In this document: piece after piece, positions 1 through 4,550 of the stretch
Position numbering within the stretch: the first letter of the stretch is position 1
Layout of the letters: every line of letters begins with the position of its first letter
From: Acidimicrobiia bacterium
Lineage (GTDB): Bacteria; Actinomycetota; Acidimicrobiia; Acidimicrobiales; Ilumatobacteraceae
Direction of reading: 5' to 3'
NCBI GenBank assembly: GCA_030425785.1
Contig: JAUHYJ010000080.1
Span: 1-10,079, forward strand
Length of the DNA: 10,079 nucleotides
Made by a program: the position numbers and the translations under genes
Notes under the pieces: generated by a model
The model's database searches: none
What the model was told of the DNA's origin: nothing
What the model saw: only the letters and a program-made list of their open reading frames with translations

Positions 1-242
1 TTCCGCTTGGCCGCAGCCTTCTTCTTGGTCGCCTTCTTCTCCGGCTTGGGCTCCTCGGGCTGTTCGTCGCGCGTCAGCCCGTCGCGCTCGGCGCGACGCC
101 GCACCATGTCGGCGTAGGCCTCCTGGAGGGACGACGAATGACTCTTGACCGGGATGCCGAGCACGCCGCAGAGGTCGACGGTCTCGGCATTGGTCATGCC
201 GAGCTCTTTCGCCAACTCATGTACTCGAATGTTCTTCGCCAC
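1..242 (-). CDS. infB: Translation initiation factor IF-2, N-terminal fragment
   Basis: IF-2 is the GTPase that brings fMet-tRNA to the 30S subunit. Only the first 80 codons are in the window; the gene continues past position 1. It starts with GTG at 242-240, and the protein begins (M)AKNIRVHELAKELGM, the small helical IF-2 N-terminal subdomain found at the start of most bacterial IF-2 proteins. By residues 68-80 it has turned into the Lys/Ala/Glu-rich linker (PEKKATKKKAAAK) that precedes the GTPase core, which is not visible. It follows rnpM by 26 bp in the same orientation, the usual place for infB in this operon. A modest purine-rich GAGAGAA lies just before the start. Identification rests on the N-terminal motif plus operon order, and both agree. 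Confidence 0.93.
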   Translation of the reverse strand, partial: MAKNIRVHELAKELGMTNAETVDLCGVLGIPVKSHSSSLQEAYADMVRRRAERDGLTRDEQPEEPKPEKKATKKKAAAKR

Positions 243-268
243 GCTTCTCTCGTTGCCTTTCGTCGTCG

Positions 269-574
269 TCAGTCTCGCACCGGTGGCGACGATCGCCACC
301 CGTCAGTTCTCGTGTCGCTCAGTTCGGCCCGCAGCCGCTCGATCTCGGCGGCGGCGACGTCGCGTCGCCACGCCCGCTGGAACCCGCGCCGACGAGCGGC
401 CGCGTCGACGCACTCGGCGCCGCAGATCCAGGCGCCCCGGCCCGGCGCCGTCCGGCTGACGACGGCGCACCCGTCGGGACCGAGCGCACAGCGGATGAGC
501 TCGGTCTGGGGGCGCCGCCGGCCGCAACCGACGCAGGTTCGGATCGGTCGCGGCAGGTCACTGGGTGTCGTCAT
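269..574 (-). CDS. rnpM: YlxR/RnpM family RNA-binding protein (DUF448)
   Basis: This 101-residue protein belongs to the YlxR family, encoded between nusA and infB in many bacteria; the Bacillus/Clostridioides member has been renamed RnpM because it binds and modulates RNase P. Visible family features are CVGCGRRRP at residues 14-22 and GRGAWIC at 45-51. Four cysteines (14, 17, 51, 55) form a CxxC...CxxxC arrangement that may hold a metal. A basic stretch, RRRGFQRAWRR, lies at 61-71. The ATG at 574-572 lies inside the end of nusA (17-bp overlap), so translation is probably coupled to nusA; GGAG sits immediately against this ATG, too close for a normal ribosome binding site. No other in-frame start keeps the conserved CVGC region better. 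The C-terminal 30 residues are not conserved in ways I recognise. Confidence 0.88.
   Translation of the reverse strand: MTTPSDLPRPIRTCVGCGRRRPQTELIRCALGPDGCAVVSRTAPGRGAWICGAECVDAAARRRGFQRAWRRDVAAAEIERLRAELSDTRTDGWRSSPPVRD
282..300 (-). other. Perfect 8-bp hairpin at the rnpM-infB junction
   Basis: The sequence GGTGGCGA-CGA-TCGCCACC is a perfect inverted repeat, with arms at 282-289 and 293-300 and a 3-nt loop. On the minus-strand transcript it lies in the last codons of rnpM, about 40 nt before the infB start. No U-run follows, so it is not a standard terminator. It could slow ribosomes or be an RNA processing site between the two genes, but could also be chance in GC-rich coding DNA. Confidence 0.35.
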
Positions 575-1979
575 CTCCGCGGTCGTCCGCCGACCCGTCG
601 TCGGCCGTGTCCGATTCGGCTGCGTCGTCATCGGCCGCGTCGTCATCGGCCGCGTCCGACTCGTTCTCGTCGGCCGCGTCCTCGCCGGTGGCCGATTCGT
701 CGTCGTCGGTCGCGTCGTCGGTCGTATCGGCCGCGTCGGCGCCGGTCGTCTCGGCCGCGTCACCGTCGGTCGCCTCGTCGGTCGCTTCGGCTGCGTCACC
801 GTCGGTCGCGTCCGTCTCGGCCGCGTCACCGTCGGCCGCGTCGTCGGTCGTCTCGGCCTCGTTCTGCTCGGCCCACTCGGACTGGCTGATGACGGTGCCG
901 TCGGCGGCGTGCCACTCCATCTCACCGGTCTCGGGGTTGGCCTTCCACTCGCCCTCGGCGTACTCGACGTCGTCGGTGAGGTACCCACCCGCGGGGACGC
1001 CCTCGGCCACCTGCGTCTCGGAGCGGATGTCGACGCGCACGCCGGTCAGGCGGGCGGCCAGTCGGGCGTTCTGGCCCTCACGGCCGATCGCCAGGCTCAG
1101 CTGATGATCGGGCACGATCACGTCGGCGGCGGTGCCGTCGTCGGAGATCGTGACCGAGTTGACCTTGGCCGGCGAGAGCGCCTTGGCAACGAAGTCGGGC
1201 AGGTCGTCGCTGAACGGGACGATGTCGATCTTCTCGCCGCGCAACTCGTTCACGACCATGCGGACGCGGGCGCCGCGGGCGCCGACGCACGCGCCGACCG
1301 GGTCGACGTTGTGGTCGTTCGACCAGACGGCGATCTTCGTGCGGTGACCTGGCTCACGAGCGCAGGCCTTGATCTCGACGATGCCGTCGGCGATCTCGGG
1401 CACCTCGAGCTCGAACAGTCGCTTGATGAGGCCCGGGTGGGTGCGCGACACCACGATCTGCGGGCCCTTGGCGGTCTTGCGGACCTCGACGATGTAGGCC
1501 TTGGAGCGGTCGCCGGGGTTGGGGCGCTCGTAGGGCACCTGCTCGGCCTGTGGCAGCAGCGCCTCGACGCGGCCGAGATCGAGCAGGGTGTAGCGGGTGT
1601 CGGTCTGCTGGATGATGCCGGTGACGATGTCGCCCTCGCGGTTCGCGTACTCCTCGAACTTGCGGTCGCGCTCGACTTCGCGGATGCGCTGCGACATGAC
1701 CTGGCGGAACGTCTGGGCGGCGATGCGGCCCAGCTCTTCCTTCTTCGGGGTGTCGTCGCGCTCGTTCACCCACTGGCCGTCCTCGTCGAGGTCGTAGGCG
1801 GTGAACGTGAACTCCATCGACGAGGGGTTGACCTCGACGATGACCTCGTCGGCCGCGCCGGGACGCCGCTTGTACGCGCTCGCGAGGGCGTCGACGAGCA
1901 CGTGCAGGAGATCGTCTTCCGACATCCCCTTCTCCTGTGCCAGGAGGCGGATCGCCTCGCCCATGTCGAGATTGCTCAC
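558..1979 (-). CDS. nusA: Transcription termination/antitermination factor NusA with long acidic tail
   Basis: NusA binds RNA polymerase and modulates pausing, termination and antitermination. The protein has 473 residues. In order: N-terminal RNAP-binding domain (about 1-112), S1 domain (about 114-182, from NREGDIVTGIIQQ), then KH1 and KH2 (about 184-327) with the family signatures DPVGACVGARGARV (226-239) and LAIGREGQNARLAARLTG (296-313). A linker with repeated acidic-Trp motifs (328-373) follows, then a tail (374-473) made almost only of Asp, Glu, Ala, Thr and Gly with a single Arg and no Lys. Actinobacterial NusA commonly ends near residue 350, so the tail is an extension. The GTG start at 1979-1977 overlaps the rimP stop by 4 bp (GTGA) and has AAAGGAG 5 nt upstream. 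The next gene starts inside its 3' end. Confidence 0.96.
   Translation of the reverse strand: MSNLDMGEAIRLLAQEKGMSEDDLLHVLVDALASAYKRRPGAADEVIVEVNPSSMEFTFTAYDLDEDGQWVNERDDTPKKEELGRIAAQTFRQVMSQRIREVERDRKFEEYANREGDIVTGIIQQTDTRYTLLDLGRVEALLPQAEQVPYERPNPGDRSKAYIVEVRKTAKGPQIVVSRTHPGLIKRLFELEVPEIADGIVEIKACAREPGHRTKIAVWSNDHNVDPVGACVGARGARVRMVVNELRGEKIDIVPFSDDLPDFVAKALSPAKVNSVTISDDGTAADVIVPDHQLSLAIGREGQNARLAARLTGVRVDIRSETQVAEGVPAGGYLTDDVEYAEGEWKANPETGEMEWHAADGTVISQSEWAEQNEAETTDDAADGDAAETDATDGDAAEATDEATDGDAAETTGADAADTTDDATDDDESATGEDAADENESDAADDDAADDDAAESDTADDGSADDRGDDDTQ
561..860 (-). repeat. Low-complexity, repeat-rich 3' end of nusA encoding the acidic tail
   Basis: The last 100 NusA codons are built from imperfect short repeats of GAC/GCC/GAG/ACC codons. 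A perfect 15-bp tandem pair lies at 622-651 and encodes DDAAD twice. The peptide motif DGDAAE recurs three times near residues 384-410. The DNA here is strongly biased (GAC/GTC and GGCC runs), so it may be prone to slippage and length variation between strains. It is in frame throughout, with no sign of decay. Confidence 0.8.
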
Positions 1980-2593
1980 GATGACTCCTTTGACGATGCC
2001 TGCTGCTTCGATGCCGGCTTGGCGGACTGCTTCGATGCCGGCTTGGCGGACTGCTTCGCGGTGTGCTGCTTCTTCTTGCTCGTGCCCTTGCCGCCCGGCT
2101 TGGGCTGCGGGCCCCATTCGAACACCGTGCGGGCACGGTCGATCGACGCGAGCTCGATCACGCGATCGTCGAGCTCGTTGCCGTCGGTGACGCGCAGGGT
2201 GGCGGTCGTGTCGTCGGCGGCGATCAGCACGCCCTCGACCCGCCGCTGGTCGGACTCGACGTTGGCGAGCCTGACCGAGATGGTCTTGCCGATCTCGCGC
2301 TGGAAGTGCTCCGGGGTGCGCAGGGTGCGCTCGACGCCCGGGCTCGTGACCTCGAGCGTGTACTTGCCCGGGATCGGGTCCTGGTGGTCGAGCTCGCGAG
2401 AGATGAGCCGGGTCGCGAGCGCCAGCTGGTCGAGGTCGACGCTGCCGTCGGACCCGGGCGGCGTGTCGAGCGTGACCCGCATGGTGCCACCCCGCTGCTC
2501 GACGTCGTAGAGGTCGAGCTGCAGGTCGGAGGCGATCGGCTCGACGAGCTCGCGGATGCGGCGCACCACGGGGGTGTCGGTCGTTCCGGCCAT
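1976..2593 (-). CDS. rimP: Ribosome maturation factor RimP with basic C-terminal extension
   Basis: RimP assists maturation of the 30S subunit. The 205-residue protein has the two-domain RimP core at about 1-160, including the hallmark EVTSPGVERTLRTPEHF at residues 81-97 and IGKTISV (101-107). RimP is usually about 150-170 residues; the extra residues 163-205 form a Lys/Ser/Ala/Gln/Pro-rich tail with SAKPASKQ twice in tandem (182-197). The ATG at 2593 is supported by AAAGGAGG at a spacing of 8 nt. It is the first gene of the rimP-nusA-rnpM-infB operon and overlaps nusA by 4 bp. Its leader carries a strong hairpin, described separately, that may regulate the operon. Confidence 0.95.
   Translation of the reverse strand: MAGTTDTPVVRRIRELVEPIASDLQLDLYDVEQRGGTMRVTLDTPPGSDGSVDLDQLALATRLISRELDHQDPIPGKYTLEVTSPGVERTLRTPEHFQREIGKTISVRLANVESDQRRVEGVLIAADDTTATLRVTDGNELDDRVIELASIDRARTVFEWGPQPKPGGKGTSKKKQHTAKQSAKPASKQSAKPASKQQASSKESS
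1985..1991 (-). promoter_or_regulatory. Ribosome binding site of nusA
   Basis: AAAGGAG on the minus strand lies 5 nt before the GTG at 1979. It fixes the nusA start at this GTG, which overlaps the rimP stop codon, and marks the pair as translationally coupled. Confidence 0.85.
2003..2058 (-). repeat. 24-bp tandem duplication in the rimP tail
   Basis: Two perfect 24-bp copies (2003-2026 and 2027-2050) are followed by the first 8 bp of a third copy (2051-2058). On the minus strand each copy encodes eight residues of the basic tail (SAKPASKQ register). Perfect identity including third positions means a recent duplication or ongoing homogenisation, so copy number may vary between relatives. Confidence 0.9.
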
Positions 2594-2601
2594 CGAATTC
2601 G

Positions 2602-2609
2602 CCTCCTTT
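2602..2609 (-). promoter_or_regulatory. Ribosome binding site of rimP
   Basis: AAAGGAGG on the minus strand is a near-perfect anti-16S match, 8 nt before the ATG at 2593. It is the strongest ribosome binding site in the window. It lies 8 nt downstream of the leader hairpin, close enough for the hairpin or a bound factor to affect ribosome access. Confidence 0.9.
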
Positions 2610-2617
2610 CACACAAC

Positions 2618-2642
2618 AAGGCGTGGGCATCGCCCACGCCTT
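2618..2642 (-). promoter_or_regulatory. Leader hairpin of the rimP-nusA-infB operon
   Basis: The arms AAGGCGTGGGC (2618-2628) and GCCCACGCCTT (2632-2642) are perfectly complementary over 11 bp with a 3-nt loop. In the minus-strand transcript the structure is followed by GUUGUGUG and then the Shine-Dalgarno. The fold starts about 25 nt after the predicted transcription start. It may be a regulatory leader, for example an autoregulatory binding site or an attenuator; the short, broken U-run after the stem makes it a poor terminator. I recall GTGGGC...GCCCAC hairpins upstream of rimP in other bacteria, but have not verified that here. Confidence 0.72.
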
Positions 2643-2673
2643 GATCGATCACTCAATCAATTAGCGAGATTCG

Positions 2674-2679
2674 AGTATA
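2674..2679 (-). promoter_or_regulatory. Putative -10 element of the rimP operon promoter
   Basis: TATACT on the minus strand lies in an AT-rich island (about 2641-2680) that stands out from the surrounding GC-rich DNA. It would place the transcript start near 2667, giving a leader of about 74 nt. No convincing -35 hexamer is seen at 17 bp (the position reads CGCCGG), as is common in actinobacteria. A 10-bp palindrome TGATCGATCA (2642-2651) lies just downstream of the predicted start. Confidence 0.55.
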
Positions 2680-2719
2680 GCCGGACTTCGCGGGGCCCGG
2701 CGGGGGTGCCCGGGCGCGC

Positions 2720-2725
2720 TACCGT
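2720..2725 (+). promoter_or_regulatory. Putative -10 element for a leaderless regulator mRNA
   Basis: TACCGT fits the actinobacterial TANNNT -10 pattern and starts exactly 12 nt before the ATG at 2732. If transcription starts at the A of that ATG the element occupies -12 to -7. No Shine-Dalgarno is seen in the 20 bp before the ATG, which supports a leaderless transcript. Confidence 0.4.
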
Positions 2726-2731
2726 GCCGTC

Positions 2732-3115
2732 ATGCGCGAGCCGATCGAGCCAACAGTCGAGCGCACGGCCGAGGTGCTGCCGTTCCCCTCCGACCGTCGC
2801 CGCGACGCCACCGGATCCGGCCCGACCGAAGCGCCCGGCCCCGCCGAGCCCCGGCTGCGGGACGTGATCGGCGACGTGTTGCGCGACGAACGCCGCGAGC
2901 AGGAGCGCACGCTCGCGGACGTGGCCGAACAGGCCGCAGTGTCGCTCCCCTACCTCTCCGAGGTCGAGCGCGGCACCAAGGAGGTCTCGTCGGACCTGCT
3001 GGCGGCGATCTGCGACGCGCTCGATCTGCCGCTCGACGTGCTGCTCGAACGCTCGGTCCAGCGTCTCCGGCCGCGCGCCGGGGGCCGGTCCGGCACGGTC
3101 ATGCTCGCCGCCTGA
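2732..3115 (+). CDS. clgR: ClgR-like XRE-family regulator of Clp genes
   Basis: This 127-residue protein has a Pro/Glu-rich N-terminal extension (1-40) and one helix-turn-helix of the XRE/Cro type at about 42-105. The helices [20 protein letters not shown] (60-79) and the following [20 protein letters not shown] (80-99) closely resemble Streptomyces/Corynebacterium ClgR, an activator of clpP, clpC and lon. The last residues are VMLAA. From memory, Streptomyces ClgR is degraded by ClpP and its two C-terminal alanines matter, so the -LAA end looks like a built-in degron. It converges on the clpP pair with 3 bp between stop codons, which supports a Clp role. The annotated ATG has no Shine-Dalgarno; a later GTG inside the first helix would truncate the domain and is less likely. 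A generic XRE regulator is the alternative. Confidence 0.78.
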   Translation: MREPIEPTVERTAEVLPFPSDRRRDATGSGPTEAPGPAEPRLRDVIGDVLRDERREQERTLADVAEQAAVSLPYLSEVERGTKEVSSDLLAAICDALDLPLDVLLERSVQRLRPRAGGRSGTVMLAA

Positions 3116-3123
3116 CCGTCAGG
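3111..3123. other. 13-bp palindrome spanning both convergent stop codons
   Basis: CCTGAC-C-GTCAGG has two 6-bp arms around a single base and contains the TGA of the regulator and the TGA (reverse) of the clpP-like gene. A hairpin with a 1-nt loop is unlikely, and there is no T-run on either side, so I do not call it a terminator. It could be a protein site or a by-product of two facing TGA codons. Confidence 0.3.
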
Positions 3124-3745
3124 GCATCAGCGCCGTCGGTTCACCGCTGGGCAACGCGGCCGGCTCGGGGACGGTGTCGGCGATGCCGTACGCGACCGCC
3201 TCGGCCCCGTGGAGCACCAGTGCGTGGTCGGTGTCGGATCGGATCCGGTCGAGGCGCTTGCCGGTGTGGCGGGCGAGGATCGTCTCGGCCTCGGCCCGGA
3301 CGCGTTCGAGCTCGGCGGCCTCGACCGCCAGATCGCTCATCGACCCGCGGCGGACGTCGCTGTGGGGTTGGTCGAGCACGACCCGAGCGTGTTCGAGCAC
3401 CGCCCGCTTGCCCGGCGCACCCGCCGCCAACAGGATCGCCGACCACGAGGCCGCCTGCCCGACGCACAGGGTCGCCACGTCGGACGGCACGAACCGCATC
3501 GTGTCGTAGATCGCGAGCACCGACGACGGCAGCCCGCCGGGGCTGTTCACGTAGAGCTGGATGTCGCGTTCGGGCGCCGCCGCCGCGAGGTGCAACAGCT
3601 GGGCGATCACGACGTTGGCCACCCCGTCGTCGATCGGCGTCCCGACGAACACGATGCGATCCGAGAGCAGGCGGCTGTAGATGTCCGACACCCGCTCGCC
3701 TCGCGCCGTCGACTCGACGACGGTCGGGATCGTGTAGCCGCTCAC
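3119..3745 (-). CDS. clpP: ClpP-like subunit with degenerate catalytic triad (ClpR-type)
   Basis: This 208-residue protein has a full-length ClpP fold: IPTVVESTARGERVSDIYSR at 6-25 (ClpP2-like start), NSPGG at 67-71, and CVGQAAS ending in the nucleophile position Ser100. At the place of the catalytic His (the family HQP motif) it reads LDQP, so Asp125 replaces His. At the place of the catalytic Asp (family RDR/RDN) it reads DTDHAL, so Ala175 replaces Asp. The substrate loop after NSPGG is also changed (LPSS instead of SVTAG-like). It therefore probably does not cleave peptides alone and may form mixed rings with the active ClpP encoded just upstream. The GTG start at 3745 overlaps the stop of that gene by 4 bp. 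The length, intact frame and conserved core argue against a pseudogene. Known analogues are plant and cyanobacterial ClpR subunits. Confidence 0.9.
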   Translation of the reverse strand: MSGYTIPTVVESTARGERVSDIYSRLLSDRIVFVGTPIDDGVANVVIAQLLHLAAAAPERDIQLYVNSPGGLPSSVLAIYDTMRFVPSDVATLCVGQAASWSAILLAAGAPGKRAVLEHARVVLDQPHSDVRRGSMSDLAVEAAELERVRAEAETILARHTGKRLDRIRSDTDHALVLHGAEAVAYGIADTVPEPAALPSGEPTALMP

Positions 3746-4347
3746 GCGGCGCTCCCGGCCAAGCCGACGCGCCGCACCACCCGGCGCGGCAGGATCTCGT
3801 CGAGCGAGGTCACGACCCGATCGACGAACCCGTAGTCGCACGCTTCGTCGGCGTCGAACCACCGGTCGCGCCCGACGTCGCCGACGACCTCGTCGAGCGG
3901 CTTGCCGGTGTGGCGGGCGATGATCGCCCGCATCCGGTCGAGGGTCGCCACGAGGTTCGCCGCCTGGATCGCGACGTCGGCCGCCGAGCCGCCGATGCCG
4001 GCCGAGCCCTCGTGCATCAGGACCTGCGCGTTCGGCAGCGCGAACCGCTTGCCGGTGGCGCCGGCGCACAGGATGACCTGCCCCATGCTCGCCGCGAGCC
4101 CGCTCGCGACCGTGACGACGTCGTTCGGGACGAGTTGCATCACGTCGTAGATCGCGAGCCCGGCCAGCACCGACCCGCCGGGTGAGTTCACGATGAGGCA
4201 GATGTCCGAGTCGGGGTCGTCGGCCGAGAGGGCGAGCAACTCGGCGATCACCCGATCGGCCGAGGCGTCGGACACCTCGTCGGACAACATGACGATGCGG
4301 GCCTCGAGCAGACGATCGGCGACGGTACGCGGTGGCGGCAATGACAT
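3742..4347 (-). CDS. clpP: ATP-dependent Clp protease proteolytic subunit ClpP (complete triad)
   Basis: This serine peptidase of family S14 forms the barrel of the Clp protease, fed by ClpX or ClpC ATPases (not in this window). The 201-residue protein shows NSPGGSV (54-60), GLAASMG with Ser87, LMHEG with His112 (the usual HQP is HEG here), and GRDRW with Asp161, so the triad is complete. The region GSAGIGGSAADVAIQA (114-129) resembles actinobacterial ClpP1. It is the first gene of a two-gene operon and overlaps the next clpP-like gene by 4 bp (GTGA). No clear Shine-Dalgarno precedes the ATG at 4347. No in-frame ATG or GTG lies within 30 bp upstream. Clp pairs in actinobacteria usually work as ClpP1-ClpP2 double rings, so this subunit probably pairs with its degenerate neighbour. 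Confidence 0.95.
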   Translation of the reverse strand: MSLPPPRTVADRLLEARIVMLSDEVSDASADRVIAELLALSADDPDSDICLIVNSPGGSVLAGLAIYDVMQLVPNDVVTVASGLAASMGQVILCAGATGKRFALPNAQVLMHEGSAGIGGSAADVAIQAANLVATLDRMRAIIARHTGKPLDEVVGDVGRDRWFDADEACDYGFVDRVVTSLDEILPRRVVRRVGLAGSAA

Positions 4348-4383
4348 GGCGCCGATCGTCGCACGGCACGCGCCGGAACGCGA

Positions 4384-4408
4384 CTCGTTCTGCCAGAGGC
4401 AGAACGAG
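4384..4408. promoter_or_regulatory. 25-bp perfect inverted repeat, candidate operator of the clpP operon
   Basis: The arms CTCGTTCTGCC (4384-4394) and GGCAGAACGAG (4398-4408) are perfectly complementary around AGA. The site is centred 49 bp upstream of the clpP ATG, inside the 203-bp divergent gap 4348-4550. Its core GTTC..GCC / GGC..GAAC resembles ClgR boxes in layout (from memory, GTTCGC-type half-sites), with one extra base per half. Length and symmetry suit a dimer of the XRE regulator encoded 1.3 kb away. A minus-strand TTGAAC lies next to it, but no clear -10 is seen. The rest of the gap holds no gene that I can support. An mRNA hairpin or a site for another regulator remain possible. 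Confidence 0.65.
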
Positions 4409-4541
4409 CGCGACCGGGCCGTTCAAGAGTCGATCAACATCGCGTCGGCGGGCTCATGTGCCGCGGTCGGTCGTGCGATGAGGGACGTGGGCGACTCGAC
4501 GCGTCGCCGGACGATCGTCGCGATCGACCATCGGCGACGTT

Positions 4542-4546
4542 GGAGA
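4542..4546 (+). promoter_or_regulatory. Ribosome binding site of the secreted protease
   Basis: GGAGA lies 4 nt before the ATG at 4551. It supports this start, which also gives a well-formed signal peptide directly at the N-terminus. Confidence 0.6.
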
Positions 4547-4550
4547 CCAG

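Noticed and set aside
138..2510. A 790-codon open frame on the plus strand opposite nusA and rimP
   Set aside because: The protein is low-complexity Arg/Val/Gly/Asp-rich with no family motif and lies antisense to nusA, rimP and rnpM, which are unmistakable. GC-rich DNA leaves such antisense frames open.
3119..3745. Calling the degenerate clpP-like gene a pseudogene
   Set aside because: The frame is intact, the length is normal, the core motifs are conserved and it is translationally coupled. Loss of two specific catalytic residues fits a non-catalytic subunit better than decay.
3746..4426. Upstream extension of the degenerate ClpP frame as a 435-residue fusion
   Set aside because: The extension is Arg-rich shadow sequence of the active clpP gene. 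The conserved ClpP start and the GTGA overlap place the true start at 3745.
4512..4526. Two CGATCG motifs spaced by TCG upstream of the protease gene
   Set aside because: CGATCG is a self-palindromic 6-mer very common in this GC-rich DNA and occurs throughout the window, so there is no evidence for a site.
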